From NCBI GenBank assembly GCA_048201975.1, contig DBFBGQ010000059.1, positions 1-58,352 on the forward strand: a stretch of 58,352 nucleotides of DNA. The letters run 5' to 3'. The notes under the pieces are model-generated. The model worked only from the letters and a program-made list of their open reading frames with translations. It was not told the origin of the DNA and searched no databases. The position numbers and the translations under genes are program-made. Source of the DNA: Egerieenecus sp048201975 (GTDB lineage Bacteria > Bacillota > Clostridia > Christensenellales > Aristaeellaceae). This document shows positions 30,081-38,140 of the stretch, piece after piece (the stretch's first letter is position 1; each line of letters begins with the position of its first letter).

Positions 30081-32516
30081 TTGCGAAAATTCTGGCTGCT
30101 TCTGGCGGTAGCGCTATTGGCGGTGGGCTGTGCCTGGGCCGAAGATGCGGCGTATGACCTGAGCGTACCCAAGCAGATCGCGGGTTATGACCAGCAGGAG
30201 CTGCTCCTGACCACACCCCAGGCGGGCACGGTCACCCTGGTGCTCACCGACGGCCTGGGCCGGGAATGCCTTCGCCTGGCCCAGGACCTGCCTGTGCCGG
30301 CTGGAACCACGCCCTTCACCTGGGATGGGTTGGGCATAAACCAGGAGCCGCTGCAGCAGAATACCTACACGCTCACCGCCACCTTTACCACCGCCGAGGG
30401 GATCTCCAGCGTCAGCCGCAGCGTCAAGGTGGGACGCAGCAAGCAGGTCCTGATCTATGCCCTGCCCAGCGGCAAAACCATCTACCTGGACGGCGGCCTT
30501 TCCTGGTTTGCCGAGGTGAAGCTCCTGCGCACCGGCATGCTCTGCACCGCCTTTTACCGCGCGGAAGACATGGAAAATCCCATCGTCACCAAGCGTAAGG
30601 CCATCTCCACCTACAAGAGCTTTCACTATGACTGGGACGGCGTCATCAATGGCCAGCGTCAGCCCGCCGGGGACTATGTGCTCCGCTTCTGGGCAGAGGA
30701 GAACCCGGACTACGCGGTGGACATCCCCGTCACGCTGGTGGACGGCGCCTATGAGCAGCCCGCCCTGCAGGTGGCGGAAAGCTATCTCCCCGCAGACGGC
30801 GCCACCGATGAGGAAATCTGGGCCTGCATGCAGCAGCCCCTCACCGTGGTGGACCTGAAGAGCACCTCTCATCAGAAGCTTTACGCCGAACCTTCCACCG
30901 CCAGCGCCTCCCTGGGCACCATACACGGCCAATCCCAGGGGGTGCAAATCTTGTCCGCGCCCCAGGACGGCTGGGTCAAGGTGGGAGCGTACAACCACGA
31001 GGATGGCTCCTGGACGGAAGGCTATGTGCAGGAGGACCGGCTGATGACCCTGCCCGCGGAAAGCGACTATGGCCTGCTGCTGGACAAGCGCACGCAAACC
31101 CTGGCGGTATTTTACCAGGGAACGCGGATTGCGGAAATGAAGGTCAGCACTGGAAAGGTGGAAAAGAACAAGCTGTACCAGGAAACCGCCGCAGGCGCAT
31201 TCTTCACCCTGGAGCATATGAGCGATTTTTCCCTGAGCGGCTACCAGTACGATTATGTGATCCGTTACGACGGCGGCAACCTGCTGCATCAATGCGGCTA
31301 CCGCAACACGCAGGAATGGAAGGACTTCACCACACAGGGCGCGCAGCTGGGAAGCAAGGCCTCCCATGGCTGCGTGCGCATCCAGAACGACGCCGGAGAA
31401 AGCGGCGTCAATGCCTATTGGCTGTGGACGCGCCTGCCCTATCACAGCAAGCTGCTCATTCTGGATGATCTGGAAGCCCGGCAACAGGAAGCTATCGCGG
31501 TCTCCGGTGGAGAACCCGCCACGCCGCAGGAGTCCACAGTGCCCGAGCTGGGCCCCCTGGAGATGGAACTGGTGGTCACCCTGGGCGGAGACGTGGTGTT
31601 GGGCACCCGCGAAAAATGGCAGGACAGCCCCGAGGGGTTGCCTGCCTATCTGGAACAATATGGTTTGGCCTATCCCTTCGCCAACCTTACGGAACTTTTC
31701 GAAAACGACGACATGACCCTGGTCAACCTGGAGTGCGTGCTCAAGGACGATGCCAGCAGCATGACCAAGAACAAGCAGTACATCTTCCGCGGAGCCACCG
31801 CCTATGCCCAGGCCCTGGTAGACGCCAGCATTGAGCAGGTCAACCTGGCCAACAATCACGTGATCGACTACCAATCCGCGGGCCAGGCCACCACCCGGGA
31901 AGCCCTCGAGGCCGTGGGCGTGGCCTACAGCGGCTATGGCGATCTCTACGTCTGGGAAATCAACGGCCACAAAATCGGCTTCGGAGGGTGCCGGGAAACC
32001 ACCTACAAGCAGGATCCCAGCGTGATCCAGCGTGATGTGGAGCAGCTCAAGGCCGCCCAGTGCGAGGTGATCCTCTACTCCTGCCATTGGGGCACCGAAT
32101 ATGATCCCAACCACAACGACTTGCAGGAGCAGATGGCACAGGCGGCCATTTCCGCAGGGGCAAACATATTGATCGGCACCCATCCTCATGTGGTGCAGGG
32201 CGTGGACACCCAGGAGGGCGCGGTGATCCTGTACAGCCTGGGAAATTTGATGTTCGGCGGCACCCACGACATGACCACCTTCGATGGCATGCTGGCCCAG
32301 CTCCGGCTGCGGTTTGACGAGCTGGGACGCTACCAGGGGGTGGTGGTGGGGCTGCTGCCCGTGCTGACCTCCTCCTCCGGCGATCCGGCGGTAAACAATT
32401 TCTGCCCCGTGCTTGCGCAAGGGGATGACTTCACGCGGATCTGGGAAAAGATCCAGGCGGATACCCCTTTCCAGCTGTCGGAGCGCATGTGGTTCCCCGC
32501 AACGCCGGAGACGTGA
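30081..32516 (+). CDS. Secreted fusion: L,D-transpeptidase (YkuD) + CapA-like metallophosphatase domain
   Basis: The 811-residue protein begins at TTG (GGGGGG seven bases upstream) with a signal peptide, MRKFWLLLAVALLAVGCAWA; the Cys before AWA could also be a lipobox-like feature. Residues ~30-250 hold beta-sandwich FlgD-like or Ig-like segments. Residues ~265-330 look like an SH3 domain (KLYAEPSTASASLGTI, GWVKVGAY). A YkuD domain follows, with the catalytic SHGCVRIQ motif near residue 428. Residues ~497-790 are a CapA/PgsA-type domain with VTLGGDVVLG, NLECVLKDD, NLANNHVIDY, CHWGTEY and GTHPHVVQGVD. It probably crosslinks or trims peptidoglycan, while the CapA part may act on a phosphorylated or capsular substrate. 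The gene stands alone. Confidence 0.88.
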   Translation: MRKFWLLLAVALLAVGCAWAEDAAYDLSVPKQIAGYDQQELLLTTPQAGTVTLVLTDGLGRECLRLAQDLPVPAGTTPFTWDGLGINQEPLQQNTYTLTATFTTAEGISSVSRSVKVGRSKQVLIYALPSGKTIYLDGGLSWFAEVKLLRTGMLCTAFYRAEDMENPIVTKRKAISTYKSFHYDWDGVINGQRQPAGDYVLRFWAEENPDYAVDIPVTLVDGAYEQPALQVAESYLPADGATDEEIWACMQQPLTVVDLKSTSHQKLYAEPSTASASLGTIHGQSQGVQILSAPQDGWVKVGAYNHEDGSWTEGYVQEDRLMTLPAESDYGLLLDKRTQTLAVFYQGTRIAEMKVSTGKVEKNKLYQETAAGAFFTLEHMSDFSLSGYQYDYVIRYDGGNLLHQCGYRNTQEWKDFTTQGAQLGSKASHGCVRIQNDAGESGVNAYWLWTRLPYHSKLLILDDLEARQQEAIAVSGGEPATPQESTVPELGPLEMELVVTLGGDVVLGTREKWQDSPEGLPAYLEQYGLAYPFANLTELFENDDMTLVNLECVLKDDASSMTKNKQYIFRGATAYAQALVDASIEQVNLANNHVIDYQSAGQATTREALEAVGVAYSGYGDLYVWEINGHKIGFGGCRETTYKQDPSVIQRDVEQLKAAQCEVILYSCHWGTEYDPNHNDLQEQMAQAAISAGANILIGTHPHVVQGVDTQEGAVILYSLGNLMFGGTHDMTTFDGMLAQLRLRFDELGRYQGVVVGLLPVLTSSSGDPAVNNFCPVLAQGDDFTRIWEKIQADTPFQLSERMWFPATPET

Positions 32517-32521
32517 TTCCC

Positions 32522-33148
32522 CTATTCCTTCGCCAAGCCCAGCAGCCAATTGATGCCACGAGCCATCCGCGCGTCGGTATGGTCAAAATGCCCGCCCTTC
32601 TCCAGCCAGAAGCGGACGGGCATTTTCTTTGCCCAATGCCCGGCCAGCAGCCGCGTGCAGTCCTCCACCCGGGCCATGCGCGGATTGCCCGTGCGCCTTT
32701 CCCGATCCCCCACGCTGAGGGCCAACCGCGCAGGCGCCGGCTCCCGGTCCATGGCCCAGTCCGCAAAGCCGTCAAACCACACCGAGCCGGAGAAGCTGCC
32801 AACTCCATCCAGGGGCAGACCCTGCAACCAGGCATACAGCGCGAAAAGCCCCGCCAGGGAATACCCGGTCAGGTATCGCCCTTGCTGCGGAAAGGGCAGC
32901 GAGGATTCCGCCTGCTCCATCAGCGCCCGGAGGGCCGGCAAATACGCCGGGGCGCCGCCAGCAAAGTCGGCGCCCCGTGCAAAGACCCGCGCTGCGGGCC
33001 AGGGACTAAGGTCCCGGTTCCAATCCGCGCCCTCCACACAGGCCAGGGCGCAGGGCGTTTCAATTAAGTCCAGTACGGCGCTGCCGGTCTGCGGGGACGC
33101 ATGCAGCCACACCAACGGTACGGCCCCCTGGTCCTTGGCGTACAGCAT
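32522..33148 (-). CDS. Alpha/beta hydrolase-fold esterase (IroE/Fes-like putative esterase)
   Basis: About 208 residues. The nucleophile motif is GYSLAG (Ser ~97 in RYLTGYSLAGLFALY), followed by SFSGSVWFDGFADW and a probable catalytic His in KGGHFDHTDARM near the C terminus, a layout seen in the Esterase_phd/IroE type of feruloyl- or siderophore-esterases. The start is uncertain: ATG 33148 is taken, just downstream of the GH127 stop codon. The upstream extension overlaps the GH127 gene and is disfavoured. Next to a GH127 enzyme, it may deacylate arabinose-containing plant polysaccharide fragments; this is an inference. It ends only 6 bp from the convergent fusion gene. Confidence 0.7.
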   Translation of the reverse strand: MLYAKDQGAVPLVWLHASPQTGSAVLDLIETPCALACVEGADWNRDLSPWPAARVFARGADFAGGAPAYLPALRALMEQAESSLPFPQQGRYLTGYSLAGLFALYAWLQGLPLDGVGSFSGSVWFDGFADWAMDREPAPARLALSVGDRERRTGNPRMARVEDCTRLLAGHWAKKMPVRFWLEKGGHFDHTDARMARGINWLLGLAKE

Positions 33149-33171
33149 CGTTGCCTGCAATGCGCCGGCGC

Positions 33172-35112
33172 TTACACGCCAAGCACAATCTCCCGCAGCC
33201 ATACCTCCATCTCCCCTTCGCCCCGGTTGGCCCACAGATAATACGGGATCCAGTTCAGCTGCGCAGGGTAGAGCTTCGGCGGCGTTTCCGTGTACAGGGG
33301 CGCGGAGGCGTCGTCCAACTGCCGCTTCAGGCCCATTGCCCGGATCCGCCATGCGCCGCCAAAGAGATTCTCGTCCCACGCCTGGATCAGCGTGGTATTC
33401 CGCGGCAGCGCCAGCAGGTGGAGATCCGGTCCGTTGTCCGCGCTCTCCAGGCAGTAGACCACGGGTCCCCGCATCACCGCGACGCGACCCAGGTCCGCCC
33501 GCACTGCGGTATGCGCATATACCCGCCGCGGGGTCATGGGCAGGGTGAACGCCAACTGGGTTTCTCCCCGCAGGCCCCGCAGCAGCAGATAGCCCTTGTC
33601 CACCGGTGGGAAGACCTCCTGCCCGTTCACGGACAGGTCAAAGCTGCCGTGACACCATGCGGGCAGGCGCAGCGCAAGATCGCAGTCCCCGTTCACCGTC
33701 AGGCGAATCTCACCGCTGGCGGGATAATCGGTGCGAACCGTCACGCGCACCGGGCCATGGGCGGTCTCCAGCTCCGCAACGCCATCCAGGTAAAGGTGCA
33801 CGCGCACCTCTTCCCCGGCCACGCCATAGGCGTACTGGCCCAGGGAGCTGAGCAGCCGCGCCAGGTTCGGCGGGCAGCAGGAGCAGCCGAACCATCCCGG
33901 ACGGGTGGGCAGCACATGCTTCTTCGTGGGATCCTTCTTGCTGGCCTCCGGCAGCACCGAAAGCGGGTTCACATAGAAGAAGGCGTCCTGGGTTACGTCC
34001 ATCCCCGCCAGGCAGGTGTTGTACAGCGCCCGTTCCATCACGTCTCCATAAACGCCGTCGCGCTCCGTTTGCAGCAGCGCACGGGCTGCGAAAATCAGCG
34101 CAATGGAAGCGCAGGTCTCCGCATAGGCCGTATCGTTGGGCAGATCGTAGTCATAGGTGAACGCCTCGCCGAGGCAGGTGGAACCGACGCCGCCGGTGAT
34201 GTACATCCGTTTGTCCACCGCGTTGAAGAACAGACGCCGGGCCGCCTCCAGCAGACCCTGGTCCTTTTTGCGCTGGGCCACCGCCGCCATGCCCGTCACC
34301 AGGTAAAGCGCGCGGACCGCATGCCCCTCCAGCTTTTCCTGCTGGCGTACCGGCGCCTGATGCTGCGCGTACTGCGGATCGGGCACCGACATACCCGGCC
34401 AGAAATCATTCTGATGGTCGGGATGCTCCGTCACCAGGTAGTCCGGCTTCTGGCCGCGCTCGTCCACGAAATAGCTGGCCAGCTCCAGCAGGAAATCCTC
34501 CCCGGTCGCATCGTACATCCGGCACAGCGCCAGCTCGATCTCCTCATGGCCGGGCACTCCAGGAATCTGCCCTTCCCCATGGCCCATGCGCTGGGCAATG
34601 TGGCGGGCAAAGCGCAGCATGGCGTCCAGCAGCTTGCGCTCACCGGTGGCCTGATACCATGCCACGGCCGCCTCCATCATGTGTCCCGCGCAGTAGAGCT
34701 CATGGCAATCCCGCAGGTTGGTCCAGCGCTTCTCCGGGGCCGTGCATTGGAAAAATGTGTTCAGGTATCCATCGGGCATCTGCGCCCGAACGATCAGGTC
34801 AATGGCCTCTTCCGCCTTGGCCCGCAATTCCTCGCAGCCCCCCAGCGCCAGCTGGTAGGCTACCGCCTCCAGCCACTTGGCCAGGTCGCTATCCTGGAAC
34901 ACCATGCCGTAATATTTCCCCTGGCTTTCTCCGGCGGCAATGCGGAAATTCTCTACGCAGTGGCTTTTTTCAATATCGGGAATTTCGTCGTTCAGGGCGC
35001 GCCATTGGAAGGGCAGCATCTTCTTGCCTACGTTTTTCTGTATGTCTGCCAGCATGCCGCCCGTGAGGCGCACGCGATCCCAACGGGGCAATGTTTCGCG
35101 GATCTGTTCCAT
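33172..35112 (-). CDS. Glycoside hydrolase family 127 beta-L-arabinofuranosidase-like protein
   Basis: The 646-residue protein belongs to the GH127/DUF1680 family, which removes beta-L-arabinofuranose from plant glycoproteins such as extensin. Visible features are the N-terminal GGMLADIQKNVGKKMLPFQWR, GYLNTFFQ, LRDCHELYCAGHMMEAAVA near 130-150, YITGGVGST, AYAETCASIALIFAARAL near 330 and the catalytic/zinc Cys motif WFGCSCCPPNLAR near 407-419. A C-terminal beta-sandwich follows. There is no signal peptide, so the enzyme acts on imported oligosaccharides. It overlaps or is closely coupled to the esterase gene. Confidence 0.93.
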   Translation of the reverse strand: MEQIRETLPRWDRVRLTGGMLADIQKNVGKKMLPFQWRALNDEIPDIEKSHCVENFRIAAGESQGKYYGMVFQDSDLAKWLEAVAYQLALGGCEELRAKAEEAIDLIVRAQMPDGYLNTFFQCTAPEKRWTNLRDCHELYCAGHMMEAAVAWYQATGERKLLDAMLRFARHIAQRMGHGEGQIPGVPGHEEIELALCRMYDATGEDFLLELASYFVDERGQKPDYLVTEHPDHQNDFWPGMSVPDPQYAQHQAPVRQQEKLEGHAVRALYLVTGMAAVAQRKKDQGLLEAARRLFFNAVDKRMYITGGVGSTCLGEAFTYDYDLPNDTAYAETCASIALIFAARALLQTERDGVYGDVMERALYNTCLAGMDVTQDAFFYVNPLSVLPEASKKDPTKKHVLPTRPGWFGCSCCPPNLARLLSSLGQYAYGVAGEEVRVHLYLDGVAELETAHGPVRVTVRTDYPASGEIRLTVNGDCDLALRLPAWCHGSFDLSVNGQEVFPPVDKGYLLLRGLRGETQLAFTLPMTPRRVYAHTAVRADLGRVAVMRGPVVYCLESADNGPDLHLLALPRNTTLIQAWDENLFGGAWRIRAMGLKRQLDDASAPLYTETPPKLYPAQLNWIPYYLWANRGEGEMEVWLREIVLGV

Positions 35113-35177
35113 GGTTCTGCCTCCTTGATCTCATGCAGCGTTTTTTCCTTGGCTTTTTCCTTTCTGCGGATGCGGTC

Positions 35178-35204
35178 ATTATAGCATATTTCTTTCGGAT
35201 GCAA
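35178..35204 (-). promoter_or_regulatory. Promoter candidate of the GH127 gene
   Basis: Minus strand TATAAT (35178-35183) with TTGCAT (35199-35204) at a short 15-base spacing. The -10 is convincing, the -35 less so. Confidence 0.55.
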
Positions 35205-35274
35205 TAGACATCGCGCAAATTTTCCCCATTCTTTGTGAAAATTTTATCTTGATTGTTTTTATGGTGTATGCGGC

Positions 35275-35303
35275 TTGCATTTTCTCTGATTCCGTTGCAT
35301 AAT
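35275..35303 (+). promoter_or_regulatory. Promoter of serC-serA
   Basis: TTGCAT (35275-35280), 17-base spacer, CATAAT (35298-35303), leaving a leader of about 84 bases before serC in which no riboswitch was recognised. Confidence 0.65.
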
Positions 35304-35393
35304 ATCTCCAATGGTTCAATTGTCGCCCGGCGGGCAATAATTGTCCCACATGAAATTGAAAAAAAATACCATCTATCACAGGAGGGATTTTAC

Positions 35394-36473
35394 ATGACGG
35401 AGCGCGTATACAATTTTTCCCCGGGACCTTCCATGCTGGCTGAACCCGTGCTTGAGCAGGCACAGAGGGAGATGCTTTGCTACGGCACGTCCGGCATGTC
35501 CGTGATGGAAATGAGCCACCGCAGCAAGATGTACACGGATATCTATGATCGCGCCGTGGCGGACCTGCGGGACCTGATGGCCATCCCCGAGGAGTATGAG
35601 GTGCTTTTCCTCCAGGGCGGAGCGACCCAGCAGTTTTCCGCGGTTCCCTTGAACCTGATGGTCACAGGCAAGGCGGACTACGTGGACAGCGGCAACTTTG
35701 CCCATCTGGCGGCGGAGGAGGGCAAGCGCTATGGTCAGGTAAACGTGGTGGCCTCCTCCCGGGAAGATACGTACACCTACGTGCCCGATTTGACCAACGC
35801 TCCTTTTGATCCTGATGCGGACTATGTCCACATCACCAGCAACAACACCATTTACGGCACCCGCTATGTGGATCTGCCCCAGGTGACGCCCCCGCTGGTT
35901 ACCGACGCCAGCAGCATGATCCTCTCCGAAGTCATGGATGTGAGGCGCTTCGGGGTGATCTATGCCGGCGCGCAGAAGAACATCGGCCCCAGCGGCCTGT
36001 GCGTGGTCATCGTCCGCAAGGATCTGCTGGGCAAGGCCAATCCCCTTTGCCCCAAGCTGCTCAACTGGGAAGTACAGGCCAAGGCCGGCAGCATGTACAA
36101 CACGCCCAATACCTGGGGAATCTACCTGGCCGGGCTCACCTTCCAGTGGGTGAAGGCGCAGGGCGGCGTGGCGGCCATGGAGCAGCGGAACATCGAAAAA
36201 GCCGCCTTGCTCTATGATTTCCTGGACAACAGCCGCCTGTTCAAGCCCACCGCGCAGAAGAAATACCGCAGCCGCATGAACGTCACCTTTGTCACCGGCG
36301 ACCCGGACAAGGACGCGGCCTTCGTCAAGGCGGCCACCCAGGCGGGATTGGTCAACCTCAAGGGCCACCGCACCGTGGGCGGCATGCGGGCCAGCATCTA
36401 CAACGCCATGCCCAAGGCCGGCGTGGAAAAACTCGTAGCATTCATGAAGCAATTCGAAGCGGAAAACGCCTGA
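35394..36473 (+). CDS. serC: Phosphoserine aminotransferase
   Basis: Converts 3-phosphohydroxypyruvate to phosphoserine, the second step of serine synthesis. The 359-residue length is normal. Features include VYNFSPGPSMLAEPVL at the start, EMSHRSKMYTDIYDRA near 35-50, LFLQGGATQQFSAVP near 70-84, YVHITSNNTIYGT near 143 and the PLP lysine in GAQKNIGPSG near 194. The ATG has AGGAGGG 9 bases upstream; the frame extends further upstream but without a start site. Followed by serA 19 bp downstream. Confidence 0.97.
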   Translation: MTERVYNFSPGPSMLAEPVLEQAQREMLCYGTSGMSVMEMSHRSKMYTDIYDRAVADLRDLMAIPEEYEVLFLQGGATQQFSAVPLNLMVTGKADYVDSGNFAHLAAEEGKRYGQVNVVASSREDTYTYVPDLTNAPFDPDADYVHITSNNTIYGTRYVDLPQVTPPLVTDASSMILSEVMDVRRFGVIYAGAQKNIGPSGLCVVIVRKDLLGKANPLCPKLLNWEVQAKAGSMYNTPNTWGIYLAGLTFQWVKAQGGVAAMEQRNIEKAALLYDFLDNSRLFKPTAQKKYRSRMNVTFVTGDPDKDAAFVKAATQAGLVNLKGHRTVGGMRASIYNAMPKAGVEKLVAFMKQFEAENA

Positions 36474-36492
36474 GCGCAAGGAGGCAGCATCC

Positions 36493-37659
36493 ATGTTCAA
36501 AATTCAAACCCTGAACGCCATATCCGATGTGATCCACAGCGAGCTTTCCGCTGACATGTATACCGTTTCCAAGGAGGAGCCCATCCCGGACGGTATCCTG
36601 GTACGCAGCGCCAACATGCACGAAATGCCCCTGGGGGATCATCTGCTGGCCATCGCCCGGGCGGGCGCCGGAGTGAACAACATCCCCATCGACGCCTGCT
36701 CCAAGGCGGGCATCGTGGTTTTCAATACCCCCGGCGCCAACGCCAACGCCGTGGCGGAGCTGGTCATGGCAGGCATGCTGCTGGCCAGCCGGAACATCAT
36801 CGGCGGCATCGCCTGGGCCCAGGGGCTTCAGGGCGACGACGTGGCCAAGCAGGTGGAAAAGGGCAAGGGGCAATTCGTGGGCCCCGAACTGCGTGGAAAG
36901 ACCCTGGGCGTAATCGGCCTGGGCGCCATTGGCGCCATTGTGGCCAACGCGGCCGCCCGTGGCCTGGGGATGAAAGTGGTAGGCTATGATCCCTTCATCT
37001 CCGTGGAAAGCGCCTGGAGCCTCTCCGCTCAGGTAAACCGCGCCGCCAACCAGGACGAAGTGCTGGCCCAGGCGGATTACCTGACCATCCACGTGCCGCT
37101 GAACGACCAGACCCGCGAATGCATCAACGCGGATTTCCTGGCCAAGATGAAGCCCGGCGCGCACCTGATGAACTTCAGCCGCGGGGAGATTGCCAACCTG
37201 GGCGATGTCCGTCAGGCGTTGGCTTCCGGTCAGCTGGCCTGCTATGTCACCGACTTCCCCACCCAGGAAATTCTGGGTGTGGAGCATGCCATCTGCATCC
37301 CCCACCTGGGCGCTTCCACCCCTGAGAGCGAGGAAAACTGCGCCCGCATGGCAGCCGCTCAAATGCGGGACTACTTGGAATGGGGCAGCATTCACAACAG
37401 CGTCAACCTGCCTGAGCTGCCTCTGACCGCCCCCACGGCGGCGCGTATTCTGGTGATCCATGAGAACATTCCCAACATGCTTTCCACCATCTCCGCCTGC
37501 GTCAGCCGCGAGGGCATCAACATTGACACCATGGTGAACAAGAGCCGCAAGGCATTGGCCGTAACCGTGATGGAGATGACGGATCTGCCTTCGGAAGCGG
37601 CGGTGAACGCCATTGCTGCCCTGGACGGCGTGATCCGCGTGCGGACCTTCCAGGCATAA
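36493..37659 (+). CDS. serA: D-3-phosphoglycerate dehydrogenase with ACT domain
   Basis: Oxidises 3-phosphoglycerate with NAD, the first step of serine synthesis. The 388-residue product has the NAD-binding GVIGLGAIGAIVANAAAR near 140-157, IHVPLNDQTRECI, MNFSRGEIANLGDVRQAL, and the catalytic-triad region LGASTPESEENCARMAA near 272-288. A C-terminal ACT domain (ILVIHENIPNMLSTISACVS) would sense serine. It lacks the intervening domain of the longest SerA forms. The serC-serA pair has its own promoter and terminator. Confidence 0.95.
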   Translation: MFKIQTLNAISDVIHSELSADMYTVSKEEPIPDGILVRSANMHEMPLGDHLLAIARAGAGVNNIPIDACSKAGIVVFNTPGANANAVAELVMAGMLLASRNIIGGIAWAQGLQGDDVAKQVEKGKGQFVGPELRGKTLGVIGLGAIGAIVANAAARGLGMKVVGYDPFISVESAWSLSAQVNRAANQDEVLAQADYLTIHVPLNDQTRECINADFLAKMKPGAHLMNFSRGEIANLGDVRQALASGQLACYVTDFPTQEILGVEHAICIPHLGASTPESEENCARMAAAQMRDYLEWGSIHNSVNLPELPLTAPTAARILVIHENIPNMLSTISACVSREGINIDTMVNKSRKALAVTVMEMTDLPSEAAVNAIAALDGVIRVRTFQA

Positions 37660-37687
37660 CCCCCATCGCAGAAACAAACAGAAAAGA

Positions 37688-37728
37688 GGCGGCAAAGCCG
37701 GAATCGCTTCCGGGTTGCCGCCTTTTTT
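37688..37728. terminator. Bidirectional terminator between serA and rnpB
   Basis: Stem GGCGGCAA/TTGCCGCC with inner CCGGAA/TTCCGG pairing. It has TTTTTT on the plus side (for serA) and CTTTTC on the minus side (for the RNase P RNA). Confidence 0.9.
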
Positions 37729-37737
37729 CATGTTTGC

Positions 37738-38081
37738 TGCGAGCGTGACTGATAAGCCGAGTTCTGTCGTGGACGATCATCTATCCAGGCCCGGCGTTAC
37801 CGCGCGGGCTCAAGCAGTCGTAAGGGGCGCGACGGGCCGCCGCATGGGCCCCTATGCCGACCTTGCACCGGGTGGGGTTTACATCGCGGACAAGTCGCCA
37901 AGCCGCGGGTGAGCTCTTACCTCGCCTTTCCAGCCTTACCAGCGCAAGCGCTGGCGGTGTATCTCTGTTGCACTTTCCTTGGAGTCGCCTCCACCGGCCG
38001 TTAACCGGCACCCTTGCCCTGTGGTGCTCGGACTTTCCTCATACCCTGTCAATGGGCACGCGATCGCCTAGTCACCTCGCA
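37738..38081 (-). ncRNA. rnpB: RNase P RNA (class A)
   Basis: Catalytic RNA of RNase P, which matures tRNA 5' ends. The minus strand has the universal cores GAGGAAAGTCCGAGC (P4 5' side, near 38030), GGAAAGTGCAACAGAGA, GGTAAGAGCTCACC and ACAGAACTCGGCTTATC (P4 3' side, near 37765). The ends pair as P1: TGCGAGGTGACT with AGTCACGCTCGCA. The layout around the CR-I to CR-IV cores suits class A rather than the Bacillus class B form. The ends are set from the P1 pairing, to within a few bases. Confidence 0.96.
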
Positions 38082-38087
38082 AACAGT

Positions 38088-38117
38088 ATCATAAACCATT
38101 TCAGGCGGACCTGTCAA
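38088..38117 (-). promoter_or_regulatory. Promoter of rnpB
   Basis: Minus strand TTGACA (38112-38117), 18-base spacer, TATGAT (38088-38093), seven bases before the RNA 5' end inferred from P1. Confidence 0.88.
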
Positions 38118-38140
38118 GGCCTTTCCGCCTGGGGCAGGCT

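Noticed and set aside
30114..32549. An 811-codon open frame on the minus strand
   Set aside because: It lies antisense to the YkuD-CapA fusion, which has a promoter, ribosome site and recognised domains. The antisense translation is rich in His, Gln and Gly with no family motif, as expected for a shadow in GC-rich DNA.
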